A DNA stretch of 6,167 bases from an uncultured Collinsella sp. (GCA_900545165.1 UQYA01000096.1:1-6167), one strand, 5' to 3'; counted from the stretch's first letter, positions 1-6,167 are shown. Notes: generated from the letters alone by a model not told the origin. Made by a program: numbers and translations.

Positions 1-633
<633 letters not shown>

Positions 634-775
634 CGCACCTCGCGGCCCGCGGGACTGAGCGCTCATGCGCGGTCCGGGCACGAGGATGCCCCCGAGTCAT
701 CTCCCCTATGCGCCATGCGGCCCCCAGGGCACGTAGACGAGACACCCGGACACCGTAACGGTGGGCGCCGCCCAC
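634..775 (+). other. 23S-5S internal transcribed spacer
   Basis: About 140 bases of GC-rich spacer separate the two rRNAs. I found no tRNA in it: there is no GTTCRANNC-type T-arm and no acceptor stem. It contains several short self-complementary stretches, including cgcg-gcc-cgcg near 641-651, gagcgctc at 657-664 and caccg-taa-cggtg at 751-763, plus a stronger hairpin that runs into the 5S (listed separately). These are probably precursor structures for ribonuclease processing. No promoter is evident, which fits co-transcription of 23S and 5S. Confidence 0.8.
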
Positions 776-777
776 CG
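759..777 (+). other. Hairpin at the 5S leader boundary
   Basis: CGGTGGGC (759-766) and GCCCACCG (770-777) can form a perfect 8-bp stem with a 3-base loop. The 3' arm covers the first two bases of the predicted mature 5S and the bases that extend the 5S terminal stem. The same arm can instead pair with the 3' flank of 5S, so the two foldings exclude each other. A role in precursor folding or 5S maturation is an inference. Confidence 0.55.
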
Positions 778-894
778 GTCAGCGGCCAGAGCATGGGGGG
801 CACGCCCGGTCCCGTTCCGAACCCGGAAGCTAAGCCCCATCGCGCCGAGAGTACTGCGGGGTCAGCCCGTGGGAGGCCAGGGCGCCGCTGACCG
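776..894 (+). rRNA. rrf: 5S ribosomal RNA
   Basis: The segment at 808-838 carries the conserved core CGCCCGGTCCC...CCGAACCCGGAAGCTAAG, diagnostic of bacterial 5S rRNA. Helix I is unusually clear: CCGGTCAGCGG (775-785) is exactly complementary to CCGCTGACCGG (885-895). Aligning the GGCC...GAGC element after helix I to E. coli 5S puts position 1 near 776 and gives a molecule of about 119 bases, normal for the family. The complementarity continues outward to 772-785 with 885-898, giving a processing stem that includes flanking bases. The RNA binds L5, L18 and L25 type proteins in the central protuberance of the 50S subunit. Ends are uncertain by two or three bases. It lies downstream of 23S in the usual order and before the operon terminator. 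Confidence 0.95.
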
Positions 895-927
895 GTGGAC
901 GGCACCGAGCCGTACGCTTGAACTGAG

Positions 928-959
928 AAGGGGGAGGCCTCGCGGCCTCCCCCTTTTTT
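928..959 (+). terminator. Rho-independent terminator of the rRNA operon
   Basis: GGGGGAGGCC (930-939) pairs perfectly with GGCCTCCCCC (944-953) around a TCGC tetraloop and is followed by six T residues (954-959). Two A residues at 928-929 can pair with the first Ts. It lies about 35 bases after the 5S end. A small hairpin (ACGGC/GCCGT, 899-913) sits in the trailer between 5S and this terminator. Confidence 0.95.
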
Positions 960-973
960 GCGTTTATGGGCTT

Positions 974-1003
974 TTGTCTCACATAGTAGCTGTGTTTTAT
1001 AAC
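974..1003 (+). promoter_or_regulatory. Candidate upstream promoter for the acpS operon
   Basis: TTGTCT (974-979) and TATAAC (998-1003) are separated by 18 bases. They match sigma70-type consensus at 4/6 and 5/6 positions. The site falls just after the rRNA terminator in the only sizeable gap before acpS, where a promoter is needed. The predicted start of transcription is near 1010, giving a leader of about 60 bases. This is a call by eye, without experimental support. Confidence 0.45.
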
Positions 1004-1009
1004 CCTCGT

Positions 1010-1039
1010 TTGTCGCATCTTCTGTGAACGGGCTACAAT
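1010..1039 (+). promoter_or_regulatory. Candidate proximal promoter for the acpS operon
   Basis: TTGTCG (1010-1015) and TACAAT (1034-1039) are spaced by 18 bases, with 4/6 and 5/6 consensus matches. Transcription would start near 1046, leaving a leader of only about 23 bases before the acpS ATG, just long enough for the ribosome binding site. It has the same -35 core (TTGTC) and the same spacing as the upstream candidate, so the two may be tandem promoters. No riboswitch-sized leader follows. Confidence 0.5.
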
Positions 1040-1058
1040 AATTTAGTCTGTGCGATAT

Positions 1059-1066
1059 GGAGGTGA
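1059..1066 (+). promoter_or_regulatory. acpS ribosome binding site, fixes the start at 1069
   Basis: GGAGGTGA is a near-perfect Shine-Dalgarno sequence, with GGAGG ending 5 bases before the ATG at 1069. It overlaps an in-frame ATG at 1057, which would place the Shine-Dalgarno inside the coding sequence and add four non-family residues. The 1069 start is therefore preferred. Confidence 0.85.
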
Positions 1067-1068
1067 AC

Positions 1069-1608
1069 ATGGCTGAAGCTGGTATCGGCGTTGATATCGT
1101 CGAGATTTCCCGCATGAAATCTATTCTTGAAAAGACGCCGTCGTTTGCTCGGCGTGTGTTTACCGAAGAAGAGCGTGCGTATTGCGATGCATCATCGCGT
1201 CCCGCTGCTCACTATGCGAGCCGCTTTGCTTCGCGCGAGGCGGTGCTTAAAGCTCTCGGCACGGGTTTTAGTCAAGGCGTGGGTCGCAAGGATGTTTCGG
1301 TAACGCGTGATAAACTCGGCAAACCGAAGGCGCTGCTTTCGGGCCGTGCACTCGAGATCGCTCAAGAGCTGGGTGTTGTTGAGGTTGCTCTTTCCATTAC
1401 GCTTACAGGAGACTTAGCCGTTGCGAATGCCATCGCGATTACCGAAGATGCTCGGCCTAAGCTAAAAGAGGAAAAGGTGAGCACCAAGAAACGCGTTGCG
1501 CAGACATTTAAAGAGGCTCGCTCTGTTTTAGATGAGCTTGAGCAGCTGCAGAATTCAGCATTGACGGAGCACCTGGGCGATGCTTCGCAAGATACGCTAG
1601 GAGCATAG
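1069..1608 (+). CDS. acpS: Holo-[acyl-carrier-protein] synthase with C-terminal extension
   Basis: AcpS is a cytoplasmic, usually trimeric enzyme. It transfers 4'-phosphopantetheine from CoA to a serine of acyl carrier protein, making holo-ACP for fatty acid synthesis. The 179-residue product opens with GIGVDIVEI (5-13), whose D9 is a metal ligand, and has RFASREAVLKALGTGF (52-67), matching the family FxxKEAxxKAxGTG block with E57 as second metal ligand. The first Lys of that block is Arg (R56). Near the C-terminus LSITLTGDLAVA (108-119) aligns with the usual SxSHTxxxAxA, but the His is Leu112. Family members are typically about 120-130 residues; here about 52 more (128-179) follow, rich in Lys, Glu and Gln and probably helical. 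It is first in the operon, and its stop directly abuts the nnr start. The family call is strong; full activity is less certain given L112. Confidence 0.9.
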   Translation: MAEAGIGVDIVEISRMKSILEKTPSFARRVFTEEERAYCDASSRPAAHYASRFASREAVLKALGTGFSQGVGRKDVSVTRDKLGKPKALLSGRALEIAQELGVVEVALSITLTGDLAVANAIAITEDARPKLKEEKVSTKKRVAQTFKEARSVLDELEQLQNSALTEHLGDASQDTLGA

Positions 1609-3225
1609 ATGAAACCGGTTTTGAGTACCGAAGAAGTCGTTCGTCTCGAGGATATCATCGAACGCGAAGGGACTTCGAAGGCCGAGCTTATGGAGCTAGC
1701 GGGTGAGTTTTCCGCCAACGAGGTCTTGAAGCTCAATCCCGATCGGGTTCTCGTTCTGGTCGGTTTTGGTAATAACGGCGGCGACGGTTGGGTTGCCGCC
1801 GATATCCTGAGCCATAAGGGTGTGGACGTGGATATCGTTTCTCCGGTTGAACCGGATGAGATTCCTGCTGCTCTGGCACGTCATGTTGCTCGTCGTACTG
1901 CCGGCCGCGATGTGCACGTTTGCGTCGGCCCTTCGCGTGACGAACTCGAGGTTTTGATCGATAAGGCCGATGTTGTTGTCGATGCCATTTTTGGTACCGG
2001 TTTTCACGGGAATCTGCGTGCGCCTTTCTCCATCTGGATTCCTACGGTCAATGAATGCGCCGATTGTGTCGTATCCATTGATGTCCCCTCGGGCCTGAAT
2101 GCCGAGACGGGCGTTGTTGATGACGACTGCATTCGTGCCGAGCATACGGTGACGATGATTGCGCCCAAGATTGGTCTGTATAGCGCTGATGGCCCTGAGT
2201 ATGCTGGCGATTTGATCTGCGGCAATCTTTACGACCGTCTTGACGAGGTCATCGATGATGTCGACCACGCCGCCGAGATTGTCGAGCCCGGTGACTTAGT
2301 TGATTACTTTGCCCCACTGCCTACGAATATCGATAAGTATTCCCGTGGCTCTGTGCTTATTGTCGCCGGATCTGCGCAATATCCTGGTGCTGCCATTATG
2401 GCGGCCAAGTCTGCAGCTCGCGCGGGTGCTGGTTACGTGGCAGTCGCGGCTCCTGACGCCTGCGCCAATCTTATTCGCATGGCACTTCCTTCGATTCCCG
2501 TCTTTGCTATTCCGTCTGATTCCCGCGGTTCCTTTGGCGCCGCTGCGCGCATGACGGTGTGCGAGATTGCAAAGAAGTACAGCTGCGTACTGTGCGGTCC
2601 CGGTATGACGACGTCTGCCGGCGCTATGCAGGTGGTTTCGGGCTTGCTCGAGCTTGATGTACCGCTTATTTTGGATGCCGATGCACTCAACTGCCTTGCT
2701 AAGATTGCCATTGACGGTATTGATAGTAACCCCGAGATGTATCGTCGCGAGCAGCCGTTGGTTATGACGCCGCACTATCGTGAGCTTTCGCGTCTGGTTG
2801 CCGGTGACGAGGTGAACGACCTTGGTACCGCGATTGCAGCCGCGCAGAAGGTTGTCTGGGCTGCAGGCTCCGACAATCTGGTGGTCATTGCCAAGGGGCC
2901 GACGACGGCTATCTGTGGCGTTGAGCGTGTGCTGCTGCCGCTCTCGGGTCCGGCTTCTCTGGCAACTGCCGGTTCAGGTGATGTTCTCGCGGGTATTTTG
3001 GCCGGCACGCTTGCCACCATGCGCGACGAGATGGATCGTTGGGAGTTGCTGTATTCGTACGCCGTCGCACTTCACAGCTACGCCGGTTTTGCCGCGGCGA
3101 CGGAGTATGGTGAGAAGAGCGTTATCGCGACCGATCTTATCGACTTGATCGGTCCTGCCATGGAGCTGGCGGCAAAGGATGCGCTCGAAGATCTGGGAAT
3201 CATGGACGAAGGGTCGGATGACTAA
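1609..3225 (+). CDS. nnr: Bifunctional NAD(P)H-hydrate epimerase / ADP-dependent NAD(P)H-hydrate dehydratase
   Basis: This enzyme repairs hydrated NADH and NADPH. The N-terminal NnrE (YjeF_N) domain interconverts the R and S hydrates, and the C-terminal NnrD (carbohydrate-kinase-like) domain dehydrates S-NAD(P)HX using ADP. The 538-residue length fits the fused form. NnrE, about 1-210, shows GNNGGDG (54-60), DAIFGTG (125-131) and SIDVPSGLNAETG (156-168). NnrD, about 235-530, shows the nucleotide-proximal segment VLIVAGSAQYPGAA (249-262), CGPGM (329-333), LDADALN (355-361), TPHYREL (387-393), AKGPTT (428-433) and the catalytic GSGDVLAG (455-462), D458 being the likely general base. TPHYREL departs slightly from the more usual TPHPGE. 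AGGAG at 1599-1603 precedes the ATG by 5 bases, inside the end of acpS, so translation is probably coupled. An acpS-nnr-alr order is seen in other Gram-positives. Confidence 0.95.
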   Translation: MKPVLSTEEVVRLEDIIEREGTSKAELMELAGEFSANEVLKLNPDRVLVLVGFGNNGGDGWVAADILSHKGVDVDIVSPVEPDEIPAALARHVARRTAGRDVHVCVGPSRDELEVLIDKADVVVDAIFGTGFHGNLRAPFSIWIPTVNECADCVVSIDVPSGLNAETGVVDDDCIRAEHTVTMIAPKIGLYSADGPEYAGDLICGNLYDRLDEVIDDVDHAAEIVEPGDLVDYFAPLPTNIDKYSRGSVLIVAGSAQYPGAAIMAAKSAARAGAGYVAVAAPDACANLIRMALPSIPVFAIPSDSRGSFGAAARMTVCEIAKKYSCVLCGPGMTTSAGAMQVVSGLLELDVPLILDADALNCLAKIAIDGIDSNPEMYRREQPLVMTPHYRELSRLVAGDEVNDLGTAIAAAQKVVWAAGSDNLVVIAKGPTTAICGVERVLLPLSGPASLATAGSGDVLAGILAGTLATMRDEMDRWELLYSYAVALHSYAGFAAATEYGEKSVIATDLIDLIGPAMELAAKDALEDLGIMDEGSDD

Positions 3226-3227
3226 TC

Positions 3228-4373
3228 ATGAATAAAGCCGATTTGACGCGCTGGTCCTGGGTCGAGATCGACCGCGGGGCGCTCCGTCGCAACACGAGGG
3301 CCTATAAGAACTTGTTGAATCCACGTCAGCGCCTGTGCTGCGTGGTCAAGGCCGATGCTTATGGTCATGGAGCTGTTGAGTGCGCCAAGATCATGTATTC
3401 GGCCGGTGCCGACATGTTTGCCGTGGCGACGGTTAACGAGGGCGTTGAGCTCCGACAGGGCGGGATTACGAAACCCATCCTCATCCTAAGCGAGCCGCCT
3501 ATCGAGGCCATTCCGACGTTGCTCGAGTTTGATATTATGCCCTCGGTCTATACGTCCGACTTTGCTCTTGCGTATGGCGAATGCGCCGTCGCGGCGGGCA
3601 AGGTGGGCAAGTACCATCTTGCCATCGAGACGGGCATGAACCGCATTGGCGTACATTACACGCAGGTGCTCGACTTTGTCCGCGGTATTAATTTCCATCG
3701 CGGTATTCAGTGCGACGGCGTATTTACGCACTTCGCCACGGCCGATGAACCTTCGGGCTGGGACTACAAGCTGCAGTGTCAGCGCTTTACCGAGGCCGTT
3801 CAGGCCATTAAGGATGCGGGTTTTGAGTGCGGTATCGTGCACTGCGCCAACACGCCGTCCTCGATGCTCGACCCCTCGATGCATTTTGATATGATTCGCG
3901 CCGGCGTTGGCTTGTATGGCATGCAGCCGTGCGAGCTGAGTGGCCGCGTGATGCAGCTTGATCCCGTTATGAGCGTCCATGCGCGCGTGACGCGCGTGGC
4001 ACACCCTGCGATGGGTGAGGGCGTGGGCTACGGTTTTACCTACCGCGTACCGCGTACGCGCGTTCAGATCTGCACGCTGCCGATTGGTTATGCCGACGGC
4101 CTATCGCGTACGCTTTCCAATCGTATGGATGTGCTGTATCGCGGCGAGCGCGTGCATCAGGTTGGCAATATCTGCATGGATCAGTTTATGGTCGCCATTC
4201 AGTCCAACCCGGCACACGAGATTCCCGAGGCCGAATATGGTGACGAGATGATTATTGTCGGCCGCGATGGCGATGCCGAGATCACTATGGACGAGATGGC
4301 CCGACTGCGCGGCACGATTAACTACGAGGTCGCCTGCGGCTTTGGCATGCGCCTCGACAAGGTCTACGTGTAG
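3228..4373 (+). CDS. alr: Alanine racemase
   Basis: Alr is a PLP-dependent fold-III racemase that supplies D-alanine for peptidoglycan. At 381 residues it is of normal length. The N-terminal TIM barrel has VVKADAYGHGA (39-49), with K41 as the PLP Schiff-base lysine, and ETGMNRIGV (134-142), with R139 the family arginine. RAGVGLYG (224-231) supplies the Arg (R224) contacting the pyridine nitrogen. The C-terminal beta domain has GVGYGFTY (265-272), with Y268 as the second catalytic base, and NICMDQ (314-319). Where many homologues have the carbamylated Lys (HLKxDTGM), this protein reads HLAIETGM, with Ala132. It starts 2 bases after the nnr stop and lacks a clear Shine-Dalgarno (only weak purine runs such as GGATGA at 3217 onward), so translation probably depends on coupling with nnr. 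Catalytic residues are intact and I expect an active enzyme. Confidence 0.96.
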   Translation: MNKADLTRWSWVEIDRGALRRNTRAYKNLLNPRQRLCCVVKADAYGHGAVECAKIMYSAGADMFAVATVNEGVELRQGGITKPILILSEPPIEAIPTLLEFDIMPSVYTSDFALAYGECAVAAGKVGKYHLAIETGMNRIGVHYTQVLDFVRGINFHRGIQCDGVFTHFATADEPSGWDYKLQCQRFTEAVQAIKDAGFECGIVHCANTPSSMLDPSMHFDMIRAGVGLYGMQPCELSGRVMQLDPVMSVHARVTRVAHPAMGEGVGYGFTYRVPRTRVQICTLPIGYADGLSRTLSNRMDVLYRGERVHQVGNICMDQFMVAIQSNPAHEIPEAEYGDEMIIVGRDGDAEITMDEMARLRGTINYEVACGFGMRLDKVYV

Positions 4374-4381
4374 GAGTCGCC

Positions 4382-5002
4382 ATGGGCGTCATGCACATCC
4401 CCGGCCATACCCATCAGGCGCCGCGTGAGGTCGCACTCGAGGAAATCGAGGCCGTTCTGGGCGATTGTCACCTCTGCCAGCTCTACCAGTCGCGTCACAA
4501 TATCGTGTTTGGCGTGGGAAATCCCCGCGCTCGCGTGATGTTTATCGGTGAGGCACCGGGCCGCAATGAGGATTTGCAGGGCGAGCCCTTTGTGGGGGCG
4601 GCAGGCGAGGACCTCAACGGCATTTTGTCCCTGGCGGGTCTTAAACGCGAAGACGTCTACATTGCCAATGTGCTTAAGTGCCGCCCGCCGGGAAACCGCA
4701 ATCCGCGTCCCGAGGAAGTGCTGGCTTGCTCGCCGTTTTTGCGTGAGCAGATTCGAAGCATCTGGCCCGATATTATCGTGACGCTCGGCAACCCCGCGAC
4801 GCACTTTGTGCTTAAGACCGAGATTGGCATTACTAAGCTGCGCGGCAGGTTCCACCAGATGGGGCATTTTGTAGTAATGCCCACTTTCCATCCGGCAGCA
4901 GCGCTACGCAATCCGGCGTGGCAGGAGCTGCTGGAGGAAGACTTTAAGATGCTGGGCGACTATCTGGAGCGACATCCCGCACCAGAGGACGCCTCGGAAT
5001 AA
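4382..5002 (+). CDS. udg: Family-4 (UdgA-type) Fe-S uracil-DNA glycosylase
   Basis: This enzyme excises uracil arising from cytosine deamination or dUTP misincorporation and starts base excision repair. The 206-residue protein has four cysteines in the spacing expected for the family-4 [4Fe-4S] cluster: C29 and C32 (CHLC), C100 (VLKCRPP) and C116. The 16-residue interval between the last two equals that in Thermus UDGa. Motif A is GEAPGRNEDLQGEPFVG (56-72), and the second active-site motif is TFHPAAALRNP (168-178). VYIANVLKCRPPGNRNP (92-108) is also typical. The start follows AGGAG (4372-4376), which overlaps the alr stop, by 5 bases. A second Met at residue 4 is possible but worse placed. 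The gene ends in two consecutive TAA codons (5000-5005). Its place between alr and tsaE suggests constitutive housekeeping expression; no SOS-type operator is apparent. Confidence 0.94.
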   Translation: MGVMHIPGHTHQAPREVALEEIEAVLGDCHLCQLYQSRHNIVFGVGNPRARVMFIGEAPGRNEDLQGEPFVGAAGEDLNGILSLAGLKREDVYIANVLKCRPPGNRNPRPEEVLACSPFLREQIRSIWPDIIVTLGNPATHFVLKTEIGITKLRGRFHQMGHFVVMPTFHPAAALRNPAWQELLEEDFKMLGDYLERHPAPEDASE

Positions 5003-5014
5003 TAAGGAGCATAT

Positions 5015-5521
5015 ATGTCCCTGGAGCGCCTGGGGGTAGGTACTTACAAAACGACTTGCGCTGCCGATACGGAGTACTTTGGCGAGCTAATTGCACCGTG
5101 CCTTGAGGACGGCGATGTGCTCATCCTGACCGGTGGCCTGGGAGTGGGCAAAACTCACTTTACCAAGGGCGTCTCGCGCGGGCTGGGCGATGGGCATATG
5201 GTTACGAGCCCTACGTTTGCGCTCATGGCCGTTCACGATCAAGGTCGTATTCCGCTGTTTCACTTTGATCTATACCGCCTGGAGCATGCCTACGAGCTCG
5301 AGGATACGGGCATTTTCGATGTGCTGGGCTATGAGGGTGCTTGCCTGCTGGAATGGGGCGAACAATTCCAGGACGAGCTGACGGATGAGTATCTTTCGGT
5401 GACGCTCAAGCGTGATGAGGGCGACAGCGATGTGCGAACGATAACGCTTGAGGCGCACGGTGACCGCGCAATGGAGCTTTCCCATTTGATTGATAAGGCT
5501 GTACAAGATGAGCTTGCATAA
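5015..5521 (+). CDS. tsaE: tRNA t6A37 synthesis ATPase TsaE
   Basis: TsaE is the small P-loop ATPase that works with TsaB and TsaD to attach the threonylcarbamoyl group to A37 of ANN-decoding tRNAs. The 168-residue product has the P-loop TGGLGVGKTHFTKG (39-52, K46 and T47), VTSPTFALM (63-71), FHFDLYRL (82-89, D85) and LLEWGE (111-116, E113 and W114), in the order and spacing of the family. Compared with the usual GDLGAGKTT, Asp is Gly41, Ala is Val44, and the residue after the catalytic Thr is His48. Residues after about 145 are less conserved, acidic and helical-looking. AAGGAG (5004-5009) lies 5 bases before the ATG. The gene's end overlaps tsaB by 14 bases, consistent with partners made together. 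Family assignment is firm despite the P-loop changes. Confidence 0.94.
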   Translation: MSLERLGVGTYKTTCAADTEYFGELIAPCLEDGDVLILTGGLGVGKTHFTKGVSRGLGDGHMVTSPTFALMAVHDQGRIPLFHFDLYRLEHAYELEDTGIFDVLGYEGACLLEWGEQFQDELTDEYLSVTLKRDEGDSDVRTITLEAHGDRAMELSHLIDKAVQDELA

Positions 5522-6167
5522 CGACAACGCGCTGATGGTGGCGCTCGATACCTCGACCGACATGCTTGCCTGCGCGGCAAGCTGGATTGATGGGCAGACG
5601 GGCGAGACGAAGCTCGTGAGTGGCGACCACATGTGTCGCCGTCACGCCAACGTTGAGCTCGTGAATACCGTTGATGGCGTGCTGGCTCAAGCCGGTCTGG
5701 ATCGCAGCGATGTTGGTTGCTACGTGGTCGGCCGCGGCCCGGGGTCGTTTACGGGTGTGCGCATCGGCATCTCCACTGCCAAGGGCCTCGCGCGCGGTGC
5801 CAATGTTCCGCTGCTGGGCGTGTCGACGCTCGACGCTTGCGCTTGGACGGCGTGGAAGGCTGGCGTGCGCGGCAAGCTTGGTATCTTGGCCGATGCTATG
5901 CGCGGTGAGGTATATCCGGCGCTGTATATGCTGGTCGATGAGGGCCCCGAGCGTCAATTTGAGCGCGAACACGTGGTCAAGGCCGCCGTGGCGCTCGATG
6001 AGTGGCGCCGAGCAGCGGACTGGGACCAGGTTCAGCTGACCGGTGACGGTCTCGTGCGCTATGGCAAGCTGCTGGGTGAGGACGAGACCGCCCGCTGCGT
6101 GGAGCGCGACCTGTGGTGGCCTTCGGGCGAGGGCTTGCTGCTCGCGCACGCTGCGGGTGACGGCGAT
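5508..6167 (+). CDS. tsaB: tRNA t6A37 complex dimerisation subunit TsaB (3' end outside window)
   Basis: TsaB is the ASKHA-fold scaffold that dimerises with TsaD in the t6A37 machinery and is contacted by TsaE. The frame stays open for 220 codons to the window edge. It shows MVALDTST (10-17), an Asn/His segment RRHANVELV (44-52), the family signature VVGRGPGSFTGVRIGIST (73-90), KGLARG (92-97), GVSTLDA (104-110) and ADAMRGEVYPALY (128-140). The chosen ATG at 5508 lies inside tsaE, with AAGG 9 bases upstream (5495-5498). The in-frame ATG at 5535 (residue 10) would begin exactly at the conserved core but has no visible Shine-Dalgarno, so the real start could be either. A lone TsaB would normally end about 10-20 residues past the window edge. 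The stop is not seen, so fusion to downstream RimI or TsaD domains cannot be excluded. Confidence 0.93.
   Translation, partial: MSLHNDNALMVALDTSTDMLACAASWIDGQTGETKLVSGDHMCRRHANVELVNTVDGVLAQAGLDRSDVGCYVVGRGPGSFTGVRIGISTAKGLARGANVPLLGVSTLDACAWTAWKAGVRGKLGILADAMRGEVYPALYMLVDEGPERQFEREHVVKAAVALDEWRRAADWDQVQLTGDGLVRYGKLLGEDETARCVERDLWWPSGEGLLLAHAAGDGD

Noticed and set aside
634..775. Possible tRNA gene between 23S and 5S
   Set aside because: No cloverleaf, T-loop consensus or acceptor pairing could be found; only simple hairpins are present.
1057..1068. Earlier in-frame ATG for acpS
   Set aside because: Using it would place the strong GGAGGTGA inside the coding sequence and leaves no Shine-Dalgarno upstream; the family N-terminus begins a few residues after the 1069 start.
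960..1068. Possible riboswitch or attenuator leader before acpS
   Set aside because: The leader is too short from the predicted starts, lacks stable stems and a second terminator, and matches no riboswitch class I can recognise.
4038..4060. Short direct repeat (CCGCGTA twice) and CGCG-rich run in alr
   Set aside because: It falls within codons for the conserved beta-domain region and is explained by Arg/Val/Pro codon use; there are only two copies.
5406..6149. Long minus-strand open frame (247 codons) opposite tsaE and tsaB
   Set aside because: It lies entirely antisense to two well-supported family proteins, has low-complexity Ala/His/Arg-rich composition typical of GC-rich shadow frames, and shows no recognisable motif.

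Overview
The window carries the 3' end of a ribosomal RNA operon followed, on the same strand, by a tightly packed housekeeping gene cluster. The 23S rRNA tail occupies about 1-633 and contains most of the peptidyl-transferase centre and the sarcin-ricin loop. A roughly 140-base spacer follows, then a 5S rRNA (about 776-894) and a strong intrinsic terminator (928-959). No tRNA gene is visible after the 23S.

After a gap of about 110 bases holding two look-alike sigma70-type promoters, six genes run co-directionally: acpS (holo-ACP synthase), nnr (bifunctional NAD(P)H-hydrate epimerase/dehydratase), alr (alanine racemase), a family-4 Fe-S uracil-DNA glycosylase, tsaE and tsaB. tsaB is cut by the window end. 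The gaps are 0, 2, 8, 12 and -14 bases, and no terminator separates the genes, so they very probably form one operon. The genes do not share a single pathway. They cover ACP activation (lipid synthesis), repair of damaged nicotinamide cofactors, D-alanine supply for peptidoglycan, removal of uracil from DNA, and two parts of the tRNA t6A37 machinery. The acpS-nnr-alr and tsaE-tsaB blocks are each familiar from other bacteria; the glycosylase sits between them.

The organism looks like a moderately high-GC Gram-positive of the actinobacterial line. The 5S and 23S sequences read as actinobacterial, and the protein style and gene order resemble Coriobacteriia such as Collinsella. The genus is an impression from memory, not a demonstrated assignment.

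This is an ordinary core region and I see no mobile element, CRISPR array, phage gene or new multi-gene system. The points worth a second look are: AcpS has Leu where the family's conserved C-terminal His belongs, and carries an extension of about 50 residues containing a well-placed internal SD-GTG; Alr has Ala where the usually carbamylated Lys belongs; TsaE has an atypical Walker A; the 5S leader has mutually exclusive foldings; and TsaB may be the front of a larger fusion.
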